A stretch of 64,000 nt of DNA. Source: Spirochaetales bacterium. GTDB lineage: Bacteria > Spirochaetota > Spirochaetia > Treponematales > Treponemataceae. Under the pieces are notes generated by a model that saw only the letters and a program-made list of their open reading frames with translations, did no database searches and was not told the DNA's origin. Numbering within the stretch: position 1 is the first letter of the stretch; every line of letters begins with the position of its first letter. This document shows positions 51,102 to 59,366 of the stretch, piece by piece. Location of the stretch: NCBI GenBank assembly GCA_003252395.1, contig QKEL01000003.1, forward strand, positions 81,546 to 145,545. Reading direction: 5' to 3'. The translations under genes and the position numbers were made by a program.

Positions 51102-53063
51102 CTATCGCAAGTGCACCATTAACAGCATGACGTCGGAATTACGCAAGCCGGAAATCCGCGAGGCCTGGCCCAAGGTCGCCGGCCGCACGGCCTTAAGCTT
51201 CGTCTTTGATTCCGAGGAAAGGCCCGGAATCCGGTCGTAATCGAAGGCCGCGGGTATGGCCGTATCGTCCATTTTACGCAGCCGATCCACCCGTTTGTCC
51301 TGGGCGTCGATATAATGCTCGTATCGGATCTCAAGCTCCGCCGCGGTGCGGATCTCGGGCGAAAATTCCGCATAGGAAGGCTCGAGGGCGATTACGTCTT
51401 CCAGGGGGACGAGGGGGTCGCGAAGGGCGTCCGCGCAGGTCTTTCCCACGTGCTTGGAAAGCGAGGGGAACGCCTCGGCGTCGGAAACGCGAAGCCGGCG
51501 CTCGGAAAGCCGACGGGAGAGGTCGTCCCGGAGGGCCAGCTTACGGTCCAGGCGCTCAAGGGCCCCGGGGCGCGCGAGACCGACGGCGGCGGCCTTTTCG
51601 GTCAGCCGTTCGTCCGCCGTATCGTGGCGGAGCCTCAGCCGGTATTCCGCCCGGGCGGTGAACATGCGGTACGGCTCCTTCGTGCCCAGCGTTACCAAGT
51701 CGTCGATCAGCACGCCGATGTAAGCGTCCTCCCGGCCGAGCACGAACGGCTCATACCCCGCCGGGGCGTCGCCGGGCGCGGCATGCCCCGAAGCGGCGAC
51801 GGCCCGGGCGAAAAGCGCCGCGTTGATCCCGGCGAGCAGGCCCTGGCCGCCCGCTTCCTCGTACCCCGAGGTTCCGTTTATCTGCCCGGCGGTAAAAAGG
51901 CCCCGCACGCGCTTCGTCTCGAGGGCGAACGTAAGCTGAAGTGGGTCCACGTAATCGTATTCCACCGCGTAGGAAGGCCGGGTCACGACCGCGTCGGAGA
52001 GCCCGGGAATCGTCCGCATGAAGGCGTCCTGCACCTCCTCGGGGAGCGACGAGGAAAGGCCGTTAATGTAAAGCTCCTCGGTCTCGAGCCCCTCGGGCTC
52101 CAGGAAGAGCTGATGCCGCTCTCGTTCGGCGAAACGGACGACCTTATCCTCGATCGAGGGGCAATACCGCGGGCCGACGCCCTGAATGCGGCCGGAATAC
52201 AGCGGCGAGCGGTGGATATTCCCGTCTATGATCCGGTGGGTCTCCGCGTTGGTCCAGGTGAGCCAGCAGGCGACGGAAGGCCGCTCGACCCGGTCCGACG
52301 AAAAGGAAAAGGGCCGCATTTCCGCCTCGCCTTCCTGCCTTTCCAAAACGGAGTAGTCCACGGTATTCGCGAGGATTCGGGGCGGCGTGCCGGTCTTCAG
52401 CCTGCCGACCGTGAAGCCCCCCGCGCGCAGCGACGCGCCGAGCCCGCGGGCGGCCTGTTCGCCGAGCCTTCCTTCGGGGGCCTCGTACTCGCCGATGAAT
52501 ATCGTGCCTTCCAGGAAGGTTCCCGTGGTTAGCACCACCGACGGGGCGGAAATTTCCCGTCCCCGGGCGGTCACTACCGCGCGGATCGAGGCGGAGCCTT
52601 CGGGTCCCGAAGAGAGGGGACCAGCGGAAAGGCGGCGATACGATCGGCCCGTTCCCGCGCCCCGCTCTTCCACCACGAAATCCACCACAGTGTCCTGGTA
52701 CAGGTGCAAATGGGGTTCCAGCTCGAGCGTTTGCTTGGCGAGGGCCTGATAGCGATATTTATCCGCCTGTACGCGGGGAGCCTGCACCGCGGGTCCCCGG
52801 CTCCGGTTCAGCAGCCGGTATTGGATCATGGTCGCGTCGGCGAGCCTGCCCATTTCACCGCCGAGCGCGTCTATCTCGCGGACGATATTGCCCTTGGAAA
52901 TGCCCCCCACGGAGGGGTTACAGGATAGTTTCCCGATGGTGTCGAGGGTTTGGGTGATAAGGAGGGTCTGTAGGCCCATGCGGGCGGAGGCGAGAGAGGC
53001 CTCTATGCCGGCGTGCCCCCCGCCGATAACGATAACGTCGTATGCGGAATAACGAAAGCCCAT
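51102..53063 (-). CDS. mnmG: tRNA uridine-5-carboxymethylaminomethyl synthesis enzyme MnmG (GidA)
   Basis: 653 residues. FAD-binding start YDVIVIGGGHAGIEASLASARMG, LSCNPSVGGISKGNIVREIDALGG, PPRILANTVDYSV and a C-terminal NLP-like tail LGQASRISGLRNSDVMLLMVHLR are the MnmG hallmarks. With MnmE it installs the cmnm5 group at U34 of several tRNAs. ATG 53063 is preferred over the upstream TTG at 53072; a -10 TATACT ends eight bases before it. It follows thiQ by 58 bases but seems to have its own promoter. Confidence 0.96.
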   Translation of the reverse strand: MGFRYSAYDVIVIGGGHAGIEASLASARMGLQTLLITQTLDTIGKLSCNPSVGGISKGNIVREIDALGGEMGRLADATMIQYRLLNRSRGPAVQAPRVQADKYRYQALAKQTLELEPHLHLYQDTVVDFVVEERGAGTGRSYRRLSAGPLSSGPEGSASIRAVVTARGREISAPSVVLTTGTFLEGTIFIGEYEAPEGRLGEQAARGLGASLRAGGFTVGRLKTGTPPRILANTVDYSVLERQEGEAEMRPFSFSSDRVERPSVACWLTWTNAETHRIIDGNIHRSPLYSGRIQGVGPRYCPSIEDKVVRFAERERHQLFLEPEGLETEELYINGLSSSLPEEVQDAFMRTIPGLSDAVVTRPSYAVEYDYVDPLQLTFALETKRVRGLFTAGQINGTSGYEEAGGQGLLAGINAALFARAVAASGHAAPGDAPAGYEPFVLGREDAYIGVLIDDLVTLGTKEPYRMFTARAEYRLRLRHDTADERLTEKAAAVGLARPGALERLDRKLALRDDLSRRLSERRLRVSDAEAFPSLSKHVGKTCADALRDPLVPLEDVIALEPSYAEFSPEIRTAAELEIRYEHYIDAQDKRVDRLRKMDDTAIPAAFDYDRIPGLSSESKTKLKAVRPATLGQASRISGLRNSDVMLLMVHLR

Positions 53064-53071
53064 AGCGGCCA

Positions 53072-53101
53072 AGTATAGCCTCGCTCGGGCGGACGCGTCT
53101 A
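53072..53101 (-). promoter_or_regulatory. Candidate leaderless promoter of mnmG
   Basis: Minus-strand -35 TAGACG (53096-53101), 18-base spacer, -10 TATACT (53072-53077), eight bases before the ATG. There is no ribosome site. Confidence 0.4.
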
Positions 53102-53121
53102 CGTGTCGGGCGCGAGACGGA

Positions 53122-53772
53122 TCACGTTTGCGGGGGAACCATGCGAAGGACCCGGTCGGCGAGAATTTCCGCCTCGGCCGGATCGTGCGTCACGTAAATC
53201 GCCGCGTAGCCCAATTCCCGCTGGCGGGTACGGAGCTCGTCCCGCAGCCGGCCGCGCAGCTCCGCGTCGAGGGCGGAAAGGGGTTCGTCGAAGAGGACCA
53301 GGTCGGGATTCACCGCCAGGGTCCGGGCCAGGGCGACCCGCTGCTTTTCCCCGCCAGAGAGGCCGTCGATCCTTCTTTTCGCGAAGCCCGAGAGCGAAAA
53401 CCGTTCCAGCCATTCCTGGGCGGCCCGCCTGCTTTCCCCCTTGGTCGCGCCCCCGCTCCTCAGGCCGTACCCGATATTGTCTTCCACGGTTAAGTGGGGA
53501 AAGAGCGCGTGTTCCTGGAAGACCATGCCAATGCGACGCCTTTCCGGGGGAAGGCCCGTTAGGTCCCGGCCGGCCAGAATCACCGAGCCCGAGTCGGGCG
53601 TTTCCAGCCCGGCGATCATCCTGAGCACCGTGGACTTACCGCAACCCGACGGCCCCAGCAAGGCCAGTGCGCCGCCCTTTTCGAGGGCGAAGGAGATCGA
53701 CACCGAGGCCATGGCCCATTTCTTTTCAAGATCCGCGATTTCTAGCCAAGCATTACCGTTCACGGGTATCAC
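53122..53772 (-). CDS. thiQ: Thiamine ABC transporter ATP-binding protein
   Basis: 216 residues. Walker A GPSGCGKST, Q-loop VFQEHALFPH, signature LSGGEKQRVALARTLA, Walker B LVLFDEPLSALD and switch VTHDPAEAE. The compact length and gene order after ThiB and ThiP fit ThiQ. Overlaps thiP by about 20 bases. It powers thiamine or TPP import and is controlled with the others by the TPP riboswitch. Confidence 0.9.
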   Translation of the reverse strand: MIPVNGNAWLEIADLEKKWAMASVSISFALEKGGALALLGPSGCGKSTVLRMIAGLETPDSGSVILAGRDLTGLPPERRRIGMVFQEHALFPHLTVEDNIGYGLRSGGATKGESRRAAQEWLERFSLSGFAKRRIDGLSGGEKQRVALARTLAVNPDLVLFDEPLSALDAELRGRLRDELRTRQRELGYAAIYVTHDPAEAEILADRVLRMVPPQT

Positions 53773-55408
53773 CGTCCTGTATGAAAAATGCGATTCCCGC
53801 GACGAGGGAAAGGATCACAGCGCAGGCGCAGGCCTCCGAAAAGCGGTACGAACCCGCGAGGCGGAAAAGCAGCAGCGCGAGGTTCTCGTACCCCGGAAGC
53901 GAGAGCACCAGCGGAAGCGTCGCGTCCCCGGCGCTGATGGCGAAAACAAGCGCCGCGCCGGAAAGCGCGCCCCGCAGGGAAAGGGGCAGGAGGGTTCTGT
54001 AAAACCGGTCGAGCCTGCCGGAAGAAAGCAGGCGCGAGGCGTCGAGAATATCGGGGGGAACGCGTTCGAGGGCGCCCTGTATCTGGGTCCAGGCGAAGGG
54101 CCAGGAAAGGGAGGCTTGGGCGACAACCAGGGTGAGCCAATGGCCCCGGGGCGAAAGCAGGTTCCACCCGAAACCGAGCATGACCGGGGATACGGCCAAG
54201 GGGACGAGGGGCGCGAGGCGCGATAGGGCCCCGCTACCGGGAGAGCGCCCCGCGTAGGTGATAAACGCGAAAGAGAGCGCCGCGGCGACCGAGAGGGCCG
54301 CGGTAGCGATGCCGGTACCGACCGTGGCGGCCAGGGCCGGCAGCAGGTTCGAGCCGCCCAGAATCGATTTCCACGCGGCAAGGCCGAACGTCAGGGAGCC
54401 GCCGTACCGGGCCCCCGACGCGCTCACCGCGAGGGATCTGAGGGGAATGGAGGCGAGCGGACCTACGAAAAAAACGAGAATTCCGCCGAGAAAGAGCGCC
54501 GCGGCGCCCCGCTCGCGCAAACCGCGGACCGGTTTTCGGGCGCGGAGGGTATCGCGGGAGGAAATGCCCCTGCCCAAGCCGCGCTGGAGCCGGGCATGGA
54601 AGGCGATTACCGCCACCGCGGCGACGGTCTCGATTAGGGCGATGAGCGAGGCTCCCCTAAAATCGAGCCGACTCCGGGCCGCCTGATACAGCTCAACCTC
54701 CAAGGTGGTTCCGCCGACCCCGCCGAAGAGGAGCACGATCACGAAACTAAAAAAGCAGTACAGGAACACGAGGGCCGAACCCGAAAGCAGCGGCCTCGCC
54801 AGGGCCGGAAGCGTTACCGTCCGGAATACCCGGACCGGTTTCGCCCCGAGCAGCAGCGCCGCCTCTTCCTGGTCGGCGGGCAGGCGCTCCCACACACGGG
54901 AAACGGTACGCATGATGACGGGAAAATCGTAAAGCCCATGGGCGATGACCACGCCGGTCATGGAGTAGAGGAACGAGAGCGGCGGTTCCTTCAGGCCGAA
55001 TGCCGACATCAGGCCGTAGTTAAGCCAGCCCTGCCGTCCGAAATACAGCACGAAGGCCAGGGCGATGATCATGGGCGGAACGCACAGGGGAACCGCGGAA
55101 AGGGCAAGCAGGAATCGCCTGCCGGGAAAGTCGCGCCGGGCAACGAAAAAGGCGGCGGGAAAGCCGATGGCCACGGCGAGAAGGGTCGAAAAGAACGCCT
55201 CCAGGAAGGTAAAGCGGAGGGCGGAGAAAAGGCGGGCGAACCGGAGCGCCGAAGCGCCCGCGCCCTCGGCGCCGGTACCCGCCGCGGCGAAAAGGGCCAC
55301 CGCGACGGGAGCGAGAAATCCCGCGGAGACCGCGAAGAGCGAAACGGGACCGATCACTGATCCCGCGTAGCCCGCCGATGAAATCGGTCCCTTGCGGAAT
55401 AGACTCAT
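53753..55408 (-). CDS. thiP: Thiamine ABC transporter permease
   Basis: 551 residues with about 12 membrane helices and two permease halves, like ThiP and ferric-iron permeases. The two EAA loops are around WERLPADQEEAALLLGAKPVRVFRTVTLPAL and ERVPPDILDASRLLSSGRLDRFYRTLLPLSL. ATG 55408 overlaps the thiB stop (ATGA), which fixes the start; a longer frame upstream would run through thiB. It is an iron-type permease fold, so iron transport was considered, but the TPP riboswitch upstream settles on thiamine. Confidence 0.9.
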   Translation of the reverse strand: MSLFRKGPISSAGYAGSVIGPVSLFAVSAGFLAPVAVALFAAAGTGAEGAGASALRFARLFSALRFTFLEAFFSTLLAVAIGFPAAFFVARRDFPGRRFLLALSAVPLCVPPMIIALAFVLYFGRQGWLNYGLMSAFGLKEPPLSFLYSMTGVVIAHGLYDFPVIMRTVSRVWERLPADQEEAALLLGAKPVRVFRTVTLPALARPLLSGSALVFLYCFFSFVIVLLFGGVGGTTLEVELYQAARSRLDFRGASLIALIETVAAVAVIAFHARLQRGLGRGISSRDTLRARKPVRGLRERGAAALFLGGILVFFVGPLASIPLRSLAVSASGARYGGSLTFGLAAWKSILGGSNLLPALAATVGTGIATAALSVAAALSFAFITYAGRSPGSGALSRLAPLVPLAVSPVMLGFGWNLLSPRGHWLTLVVAQASLSWPFAWTQIQGALERVPPDILDASRLLSSGRLDRFYRTLLPLSLRGALSGAALVFAISAGDATLPLVLSLPGYENLALLLFRLAGSYRFSEACACAVILSLVAGIAFFIQDGDTRER

Positions 55409-56427
55409 TTCGAGAGGATGGTGACGACGGTATCCACCGCGGCGGTCACCTCGCCGGAGGGTATCGAGAGGGTTTTCGGGGCCTTGGGCGCCGCCGCGTA
55501 ACTCGCGGGCAAGGAGACGGAAGCCGAAACGGGGTACATGAACTGGGTCAGGGGAAGGACCTCCTGGGCCTCGTCGGTCAGCATGAAGTCGATGAAGGCC
55601 TTGGCCCCCGCGGGGTTTTTGGCGCCCTTGGCGAGGCCCAGCCCCTCGATCTGCGAAACGTGGCCCTCTCCGAAAATAAGCGCGCGGTACCGGTCGGTTC
55701 CCTCGAACTCTACGTGATAGGCGGGGCTCGTGGTATAGCTTATGACCAGCGGCGCCTCGCCCGAGGTAAACAGCGAATATCCCGCGTCCCATCCCGGGGC
55801 GACGGTCAATACGTTGGGCCTAAGCCGCGACCAGTAATCGGGCCACGCCTTCCCGAAGGCCGCCATGGTCCAGGCGAGAAAACCGGTCCCCGGGGTACTC
55901 GTGCGCGGGTCCATCAGGATAATCTTTTTCGCGAACCGGGGATCGGCCAGCTCGGCGAGGCTCTTCGGCGGCTCTATGCCCGATTGGGTATCGAAAATCA
56001 TCGCGAACTGGCCCCAGTCGTAAGGGGTAAGCAGCCAGTCGTCGGCCAATCGCAGGTTAGCGGGAACGGCCGCGGCCCCGGCGGGCGTATACGCCTCGAG
56101 AATGCCCGCCTTCCGCGCCGCGTCGATCAGATTGTTGTCCAAACCGACCAAAACGTCCGCCCGTGGCGATTTCTTTTCCAGGACCGCCCTGGAAAGCACC
56201 TGACCGGCGTCGCCGCAGGAAACGAGATTCACGGTATACCCGGTCCTTTCGGAAAACCGCTTGATAAGCTCGGGCCCGGGGCCCCACTCCGCGGTGAAGG
56301 AATCGTAGGCATACACGGTGATCTCCCTCGACGCGGAAGACGCGTCGGCAGAGCCCTTCGCCGCGAGGGTCCCCGCCGCGGCAATCAATGAAAAAAAGAA
56401 AAAGAAGGTGAAAATACGCGTTTTCAT
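55405..56427 (-). CDS. thiB: Thiamine-binding periplasmic protein
   Basis: 340 residues. Signal sequence MKTRIFTFFFFFSLIAAAGTLAA, then the TbpA/ThiB strips REITVYAYDSFTAEWGPGPELIKRF, DVLVGLDNNLI and TPYDWGQFAMIFD. The start follows GGAGGGAGCG directly at the ATG, a sequence that is also the 3' arm of the riboswitch. First gene of thiBPQ. Confidence 0.92.
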   Translation of the reverse strand: MKTRIFTFFFFFSLIAAAGTLAAKGSADASSASREITVYAYDSFTAEWGPGPELIKRFSERTGYTVNLVSCGDAGQVLSRAVLEKKSPRADVLVGLDNNLIDAARKAGILEAYTPAGAAAVPANLRLADDWLLTPYDWGQFAMIFDTQSGIEPPKSLAELADPRFAKKIILMDPRTSTPGTGFLAWTMAAFGKAWPDYWSRLRPNVLTVAPGWDAGYSLFTSGEAPLVISYTTSPAYHVEFEGTDRYRALIFGEGHVSQIEGLGLAKGAKNPAGAKAFIDFMLTDEAQEVLPLTQFMYPVSASVSLPASYAAAPKAPKTLSIPSGEVTAAVDTVVTILSK

Positions 56428-56516
56428 CGCTCCCTCCGCCGGTATTACCCGGATACAGGTTGGCCGACCGCTCGGGGCCGGCGCGTAAGGGTATGATCTC
56501 AGACCAAGCCGAAGCG
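56428..56516 (-). promoter_or_regulatory. TPP riboswitch (THI element)
   Basis: Minus strand contains CTGAGATCATACCCTT followed by ACCTGTATCCGGGTAATACC and GCGGAGGGAGCG, the conserved core of the TPP aptamer. Stem P1 pairs CGCTTC (56511-56516) with GGAGCG (56428-56433), which ends directly at the thiB ATG. When TPP binds, P1 would hide the ribosome site GGAGGGAGC, so regulation is most likely at translation. The 26-base P3 region is GC-rich. Confidence 0.95.
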
Positions 56517-56557
56517 ACGCGATGCGGCGATTCGGCCAGGACACCCCTGGCACGGAC

Positions 56558-56586
56558 ATCCTAGCGAAGGCGGGGAAAAATTGCAA
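56558..56586 (-). promoter_or_regulatory. Candidate promoter of thiBPQ
   Basis: Minus-strand -35 TTGCAA (56581-56586), 17-base spacer, -10 TAGGAT (56558-56563), about 40 bases before the riboswitch. The -35 box is a self-complementary hexamer shared with the divergent gene. Confidence 0.5.
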
Positions 56587-56610
56587 GTTATGCCGAATTG
56601 GGTATATAAT
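56581..56610 (+). promoter_or_regulatory. Candidate leaderless promoter of the PfkB kinase gene
   Basis: -35 TTGCAA (56581-56586), 18-base spacer, -10 TATAAT (56605-56610), with ATG 56618 seven bases later and no ribosome site. Confidence 0.55.
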
Positions 56611-56617
56611 CGCCGCC

Positions 56618-57571
56618 ATGAACACGACCCGCGAAAAAAAGGCGGTCCGCAGGGTCCTCTGCGTCGGCTGCGCCTCCGTAGACATAAAGGCCTTCAGTTT
56701 TCAGGAAGACGTGCAAAACGCCTACCGCGAGGGCACTATCGACTTAGTAGCCGGCGGCGTCGCCCGTGGCATGGCCCGCAACCTCAAACAACTCGGCTTC
56801 GAGGTATCCATCGCCTCGGTCATCGGGCAGGATATTTTCGGCGAATTTCTCCGGAAGGACCTCTCCGGCGCCGGGGTCAATACGGAACTCCTCCGGACGA
56901 GCAAAACGTCGTCAACCGCCCTCTTCTCGGTCATGGCCGCGAAGGGGGCCGGATCGTCCTGCGTTTACGCAAACGGCGTGTTGCAGGAAATAGCCGTGGA
57001 CCGGGAGTTCACCGACTTTATGGAACGGGAAAAAATCGATACCGTCGTGATGGACTCGAACGTTTCGCCCTCCGTCATGGAGCGGCTCTATGCCCTCCGG
57101 GCGGCCAACGCGCAGACCCGGCCGCTGTTTATCTTCCAGAACGCCACGTCGCCCGACATCGCCAAAAAATCCCTCCCCTGGGCGACCCAAATCGATCTAT
57201 TCGCCGCGAATGAATTCGAGGCGGCGGCCATTCTCGGCGAGACAGCCGAGCCCGACGAGGCGACCGCGGATAAATTCCGCGCGCTGGGCTTCGCGAATTG
57301 CATCCTGACGTTCGGCGAACGCGGCGTTCTCGTGGCGCTGGGGAATAAAACCTGGATTGAGCCCGCGTACAAGCCCGCGGTAGTCGTAGACACCATCGGC
57401 GCCGGAGACGCCTTCGCCGCGGGTTTCCTCTACGGGTATCTCGGGGAAAAGCCGGAAAAAACCTGCATCCGCTTCGGCCTCGCCTCCGCCCGGGAAACAA
57501 TAGCCACCCGGGACACGGTGTGCAGCGTGCTCACGGCGGAATACCTGGAAGGCTTCCACCTCGGCGATTAA
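56618..57571 (+). CDS. PfkB-family carbohydrate kinase, pseudouridine-kinase-like
   Basis: 317 residues. PfkB motif 1 region GGVARGMARNLKQLGFEVSI, closest to the GGVARN strip of pseudouridine kinases, and motif 2 DTIGAGDAFAAGFLYGYL with the catalytic aspartate. LRTSKTSSTALFSVMAAKG contacts substrate in relatives. The start at 56618 is set by the promoter just upstream; the longer frame has no support. It phosphorylates a sugar or nucleoside at a primary hydroxyl using ATP. Divergent from thiBPQ. No pseudouridine-5'-phosphate glycosidase gene adjoins, so the substrate stays open. Confidence 0.8.
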   Translation: MNTTREKKAVRRVLCVGCASVDIKAFSFQEDVQNAYREGTIDLVAGGVARGMARNLKQLGFEVSIASVIGQDIFGEFLRKDLSGAGVNTELLRTSKTSSTALFSVMAAKGAGSSCVYANGVLQEIAVDREFTDFMEREKIDTVVMDSNVSPSVMERLYALRAANAQTRPLFIFQNATSPDIAKKSLPWATQIDLFAANEFEAAAILGETAEPDEATADKFRALGFANCILTFGERGVLVALGNKTWIEPAYKPAVVVDTIGAGDAFAAGFLYGYLGEKPEKTCIRFGLASARETIATRDTVCSVLTAEYLEGFHLGD

Positions 57572-57607
57572 GGCTTCCGTCATGAAGCCGAACCGCGCGC
57601 CCGCCCT

Positions 57608-58468
57608 CTAGCGAAACCAATCGGACCGGTCCAAATCGGGCCTGATTCCCGGCCGGGTCAGGGCGAAATCGTAACGTAAGGGGTCATCGGGACAGACGGA
57701 GCGAAAACGCTCGGTGACTTCGAGGGCCGTCGAAAGATTCACGGGAGCGCCTTCGCCGATGAACCCCAGAGTGCGCGCGACCCAGCTCATATGAGTATCC
57801 ATGGGCTGAACCAAAAACGGCGCCAGGGCAGGGTCCCATCCGCCGGGATCCACCCCGTCGTTCCTGACGAGCCAGCGGAGCATGAGGAAGGGCCGCTTGC
57901 ACGCCGACCCGCCGGACGGCCCGGGGAGCAGGTTTTTCGCGAAAGGGACTCCCTTCGCCGTTTCTCCCGCCAAGGCGCCGGCTCGCTCCCGTATCTCTCG
58001 GACGAACCGCTCCAGGGCCGGCGCCACCGTGAGCGGCTTGCCCACCTGCTCGGCGGCCGCGTTCGCTATCGATTCCCGGTAAAACGCCGAAAACGCAGAC
58101 CCGAGGCTTCCGTATTCGCGCAGGAGCGCTCCGGCCCCGGAAAGGAGGGCCGCGATGTCGGAACCGGAAAAGAATCGGTACCGAAACCCGGATAACCGGT
58201 CTTCCAAATCGCCCCTATCAACCCCGTCCAAAACCGCCCGCGGCGAACGGTCCATCCGGTTCATGACATCCCGAACCGCGCCGACGATCAAACCCGCCCG
58301 GCCTACCGCCAGCGCCGAGGCAACGAGGGCGGCGATTTCGCGATCGCGCGGCTCGTCATACTCCCTCACGACTTCCAAAGGATCGGGAGGAACGTACTCG
58401 CACCGGTTGAACCGATCGTACATCCCCTCCAAAAAAAGGCGTAAAGCCTCTGGCTTCATGGTTTTCAC
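57608..58468 (-). CDS. TIGR02757-family (DUF2400) protein
   Basis: 286 residues, possible GTG start at 58468. The strips DPLEVVREYDEPRDREIAALVASALAVGRAG, RFFSGSDIAALL, KRPFLMLRWLVRNDGVDPGGW and QPMDTHMSWVARTLGF match the TIGR02757 family of unknown role, common in Bacteroidetes and spirochaetes. The last 20 residues include DPLRYDFALTRPGIR, a typical family end. Start choice rests on a promoter box TATAGT six bases upstream. Divergent from the TrmB-type regulator with 64 bases between starts. Confidence 0.85.
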   Translation of the reverse strand: MKTMKPEALRLFLEGMYDRFNRCEYVPPDPLEVVREYDEPRDREIAALVASALAVGRAGLIVGAVRDVMNRMDRSPRAVLDGVDRGDLEDRLSGFRYRFFSGSDIAALLSGAGALLREYGSLGSAFSAFYRESIANAAAEQVGKPLTVAPALERFVREIRERAGALAGETAKGVPFAKNLLPGPSGGSACKRPFLMLRWLVRNDGVDPGGWDPALAPFLVQPMDTHMSWVARTLGFIGEGAPVNLSTALEVTERFRSVCPDDPLRYDFALTRPGIRPDLDRSDWFR

Positions 58469-58474
58469 GGCCCC

Positions 58475-58504
58475 ACTATACATCGTTCACCGTACTCTTG
58501 ACAA
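58475..58504 (-). promoter_or_regulatory. Candidate leaderless promoter of the TIGR02757 gene
   Basis: Minus-strand -35 TTGTCA (58499-58504; five of six consensus), 18-base spacer, -10 TATAGT (58475-58480), six bases before the GTG. It shares its -35 region with the divergent TrmB promoter. Confidence 0.55.
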
Positions 58505-58525
58505 AACCCCCAGCCGCAGTATAGT
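58498..58525 (+). promoter_or_regulatory. Promoter of the TrmB-type regulator gene
   Basis: Perfect -35 TTGACA (58498-58503), 16-base spacer, -10 TATAGT (58520-58525), seven bases before ATG 58533. The mRNA would be leaderless. Confidence 0.6.
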
Positions 58526-58542
58526 AACTACTATGGTAGTTA
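58525..58542. promoter_or_regulatory. Operator-like palindrome over the start codon of the TrmB gene
   Basis: TAACTACTATGGTAGTTA: 7-bp perfect arms around TATG, with the ATG (58533-58535) at the centre. It overlaps the -10 box end and the expected transcription start. Likely an autoregulatory site. Confidence 0.5.
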
Positions 58543-59366
58543 ATACTATTGAACGGCTCAGGGAACTGGGTTTTACCGACTATGAAGCCCGGGTCTATGT
58601 CGCGCTCATATCGAAAAGCCCGGCCACGGCCTACGAAATCGGAAAGGCCGCGGGGGTCCCTACGTCGAAAATCTACGAGGTACTCGGCCGCCTTTCGGAA
58701 AAAAGCCTCGTCATGGAACTGTCGGAAAACGGGAAGAAGCGCTACGTACCCCGCGAGCCCGACGAGTTCATGGAATCCTACCGAAGCAGGATGGATAGCA
58801 CCCTCGACCTTCTTTCCGCCGATTTATCGCGGCTCCGGGGCGAGACTAACGTCAGCTACGTATGGAACCTGTCCGACCGGGCGGAATTCCTCGATCAGGC
58901 CGAACGGATGATCGCCGGCGCGAAAACCGCGTTGCTTATCTCCGCCTGGGGCGACGAGGTGAAAGCCCTCGCGGGATCGCTTTCAGAACGGGAAGGCAAG
59001 GTGCCCATGGCCCTGGTGCATTTCGGGACCCCGACGATCAGTTTCGGGCAGACGTACGAGCATCCCATCGCGGATACCCTGTACGCGGAACGCGGCGGCC
59101 GCGGCTTTTCGCTGGTCGCCGACGGCCGCATTGCCCTGGTCGCCACCTTTTTCGAGGACGGCCACGTCGAGGGCGCGTGGAGCAAAAACCCCGGCTTCGT
59201 GCTCTTGGCCGAAGACTACATCAAGCACGACATATACATCATGAAAATCGTCAGGCGATTCAACCAAGAACTTGAGGGTAAATTCGGTCCGGGATACGCG
59301 GCCCTGCGCGACGTGTTTCGGGACCGGGAAGCGCCGGCCGCGCTGCCGGGAAAGGAGAGAACATGA
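58533..59366 (+). CDS. TrmB-family transcriptional regulator
   Basis: 277 residues. N-terminal winged helix (ERLRELGFTDYEARVYVALISKS, GKAAGVPTSKIYEVLGRLSEKSLV) with the TrmB start pattern, then a C-terminal sensor domain (about 115-250; LLISAWGDEVKALAG, GRGFSLVADGRIALVATF). TrmB proteins are best known as sugar-responsive regulators in archaea and occur less often in bacteria. Its stop overlaps the aminotransferase start (59363-59366, ATGA). It probably controls itself and the aminotransferase, but no effector is evident. Confidence 0.85.
   Translation: MVVNTIERLRELGFTDYEARVYVALISKSPATAYEIGKAAGVPTSKIYEVLGRLSEKSLVMELSENGKKRYVPREPDEFMESYRSRMDSTLDLLSADLSRLRGETNVSYVWNLSDRAEFLDQAERMIAGAKTALLISAWGDEVKALAGSLSEREGKVPMALVHFGTPTISFGQTYEHPIADTLYAERGGRGFSLVADGRIALVATFFEDGHVEGAWSKNPGFVLLAEDYIKHDIYIMKIVRRFNQELEGKFGPGYAALRDVFRDREAPAALPGKERT

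Noticed and set aside
51315..52532. Plus-strand open frame opposite mnmG
   Set aside because: Antisense shadow; mnmG is unambiguous.
55409..55792. Upstream extension of the thiP frame
   Set aside because: Those codons lie inside thiB in another frame; the ATGA overlap at 55405-55408 gives the true thiP start.
56522..56617. N-terminal extension of the PfkB kinase with a CxxC motif
   Set aside because: The stretch covers the promoter with TTGCAA and TATAAT boxes and has no homology; the cysteines are chance.
57572..57589. Short hairpin GGCTTC...GAAGCC between converging genes as a terminator
   Set aside because: Only six pairs and no T-run; too weak to list.
58155..58532. N-terminal extension of the TrmB-type regulator frame
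   Set aside because: It runs antisense through the TIGR02757 gene and the divergent promoter region.
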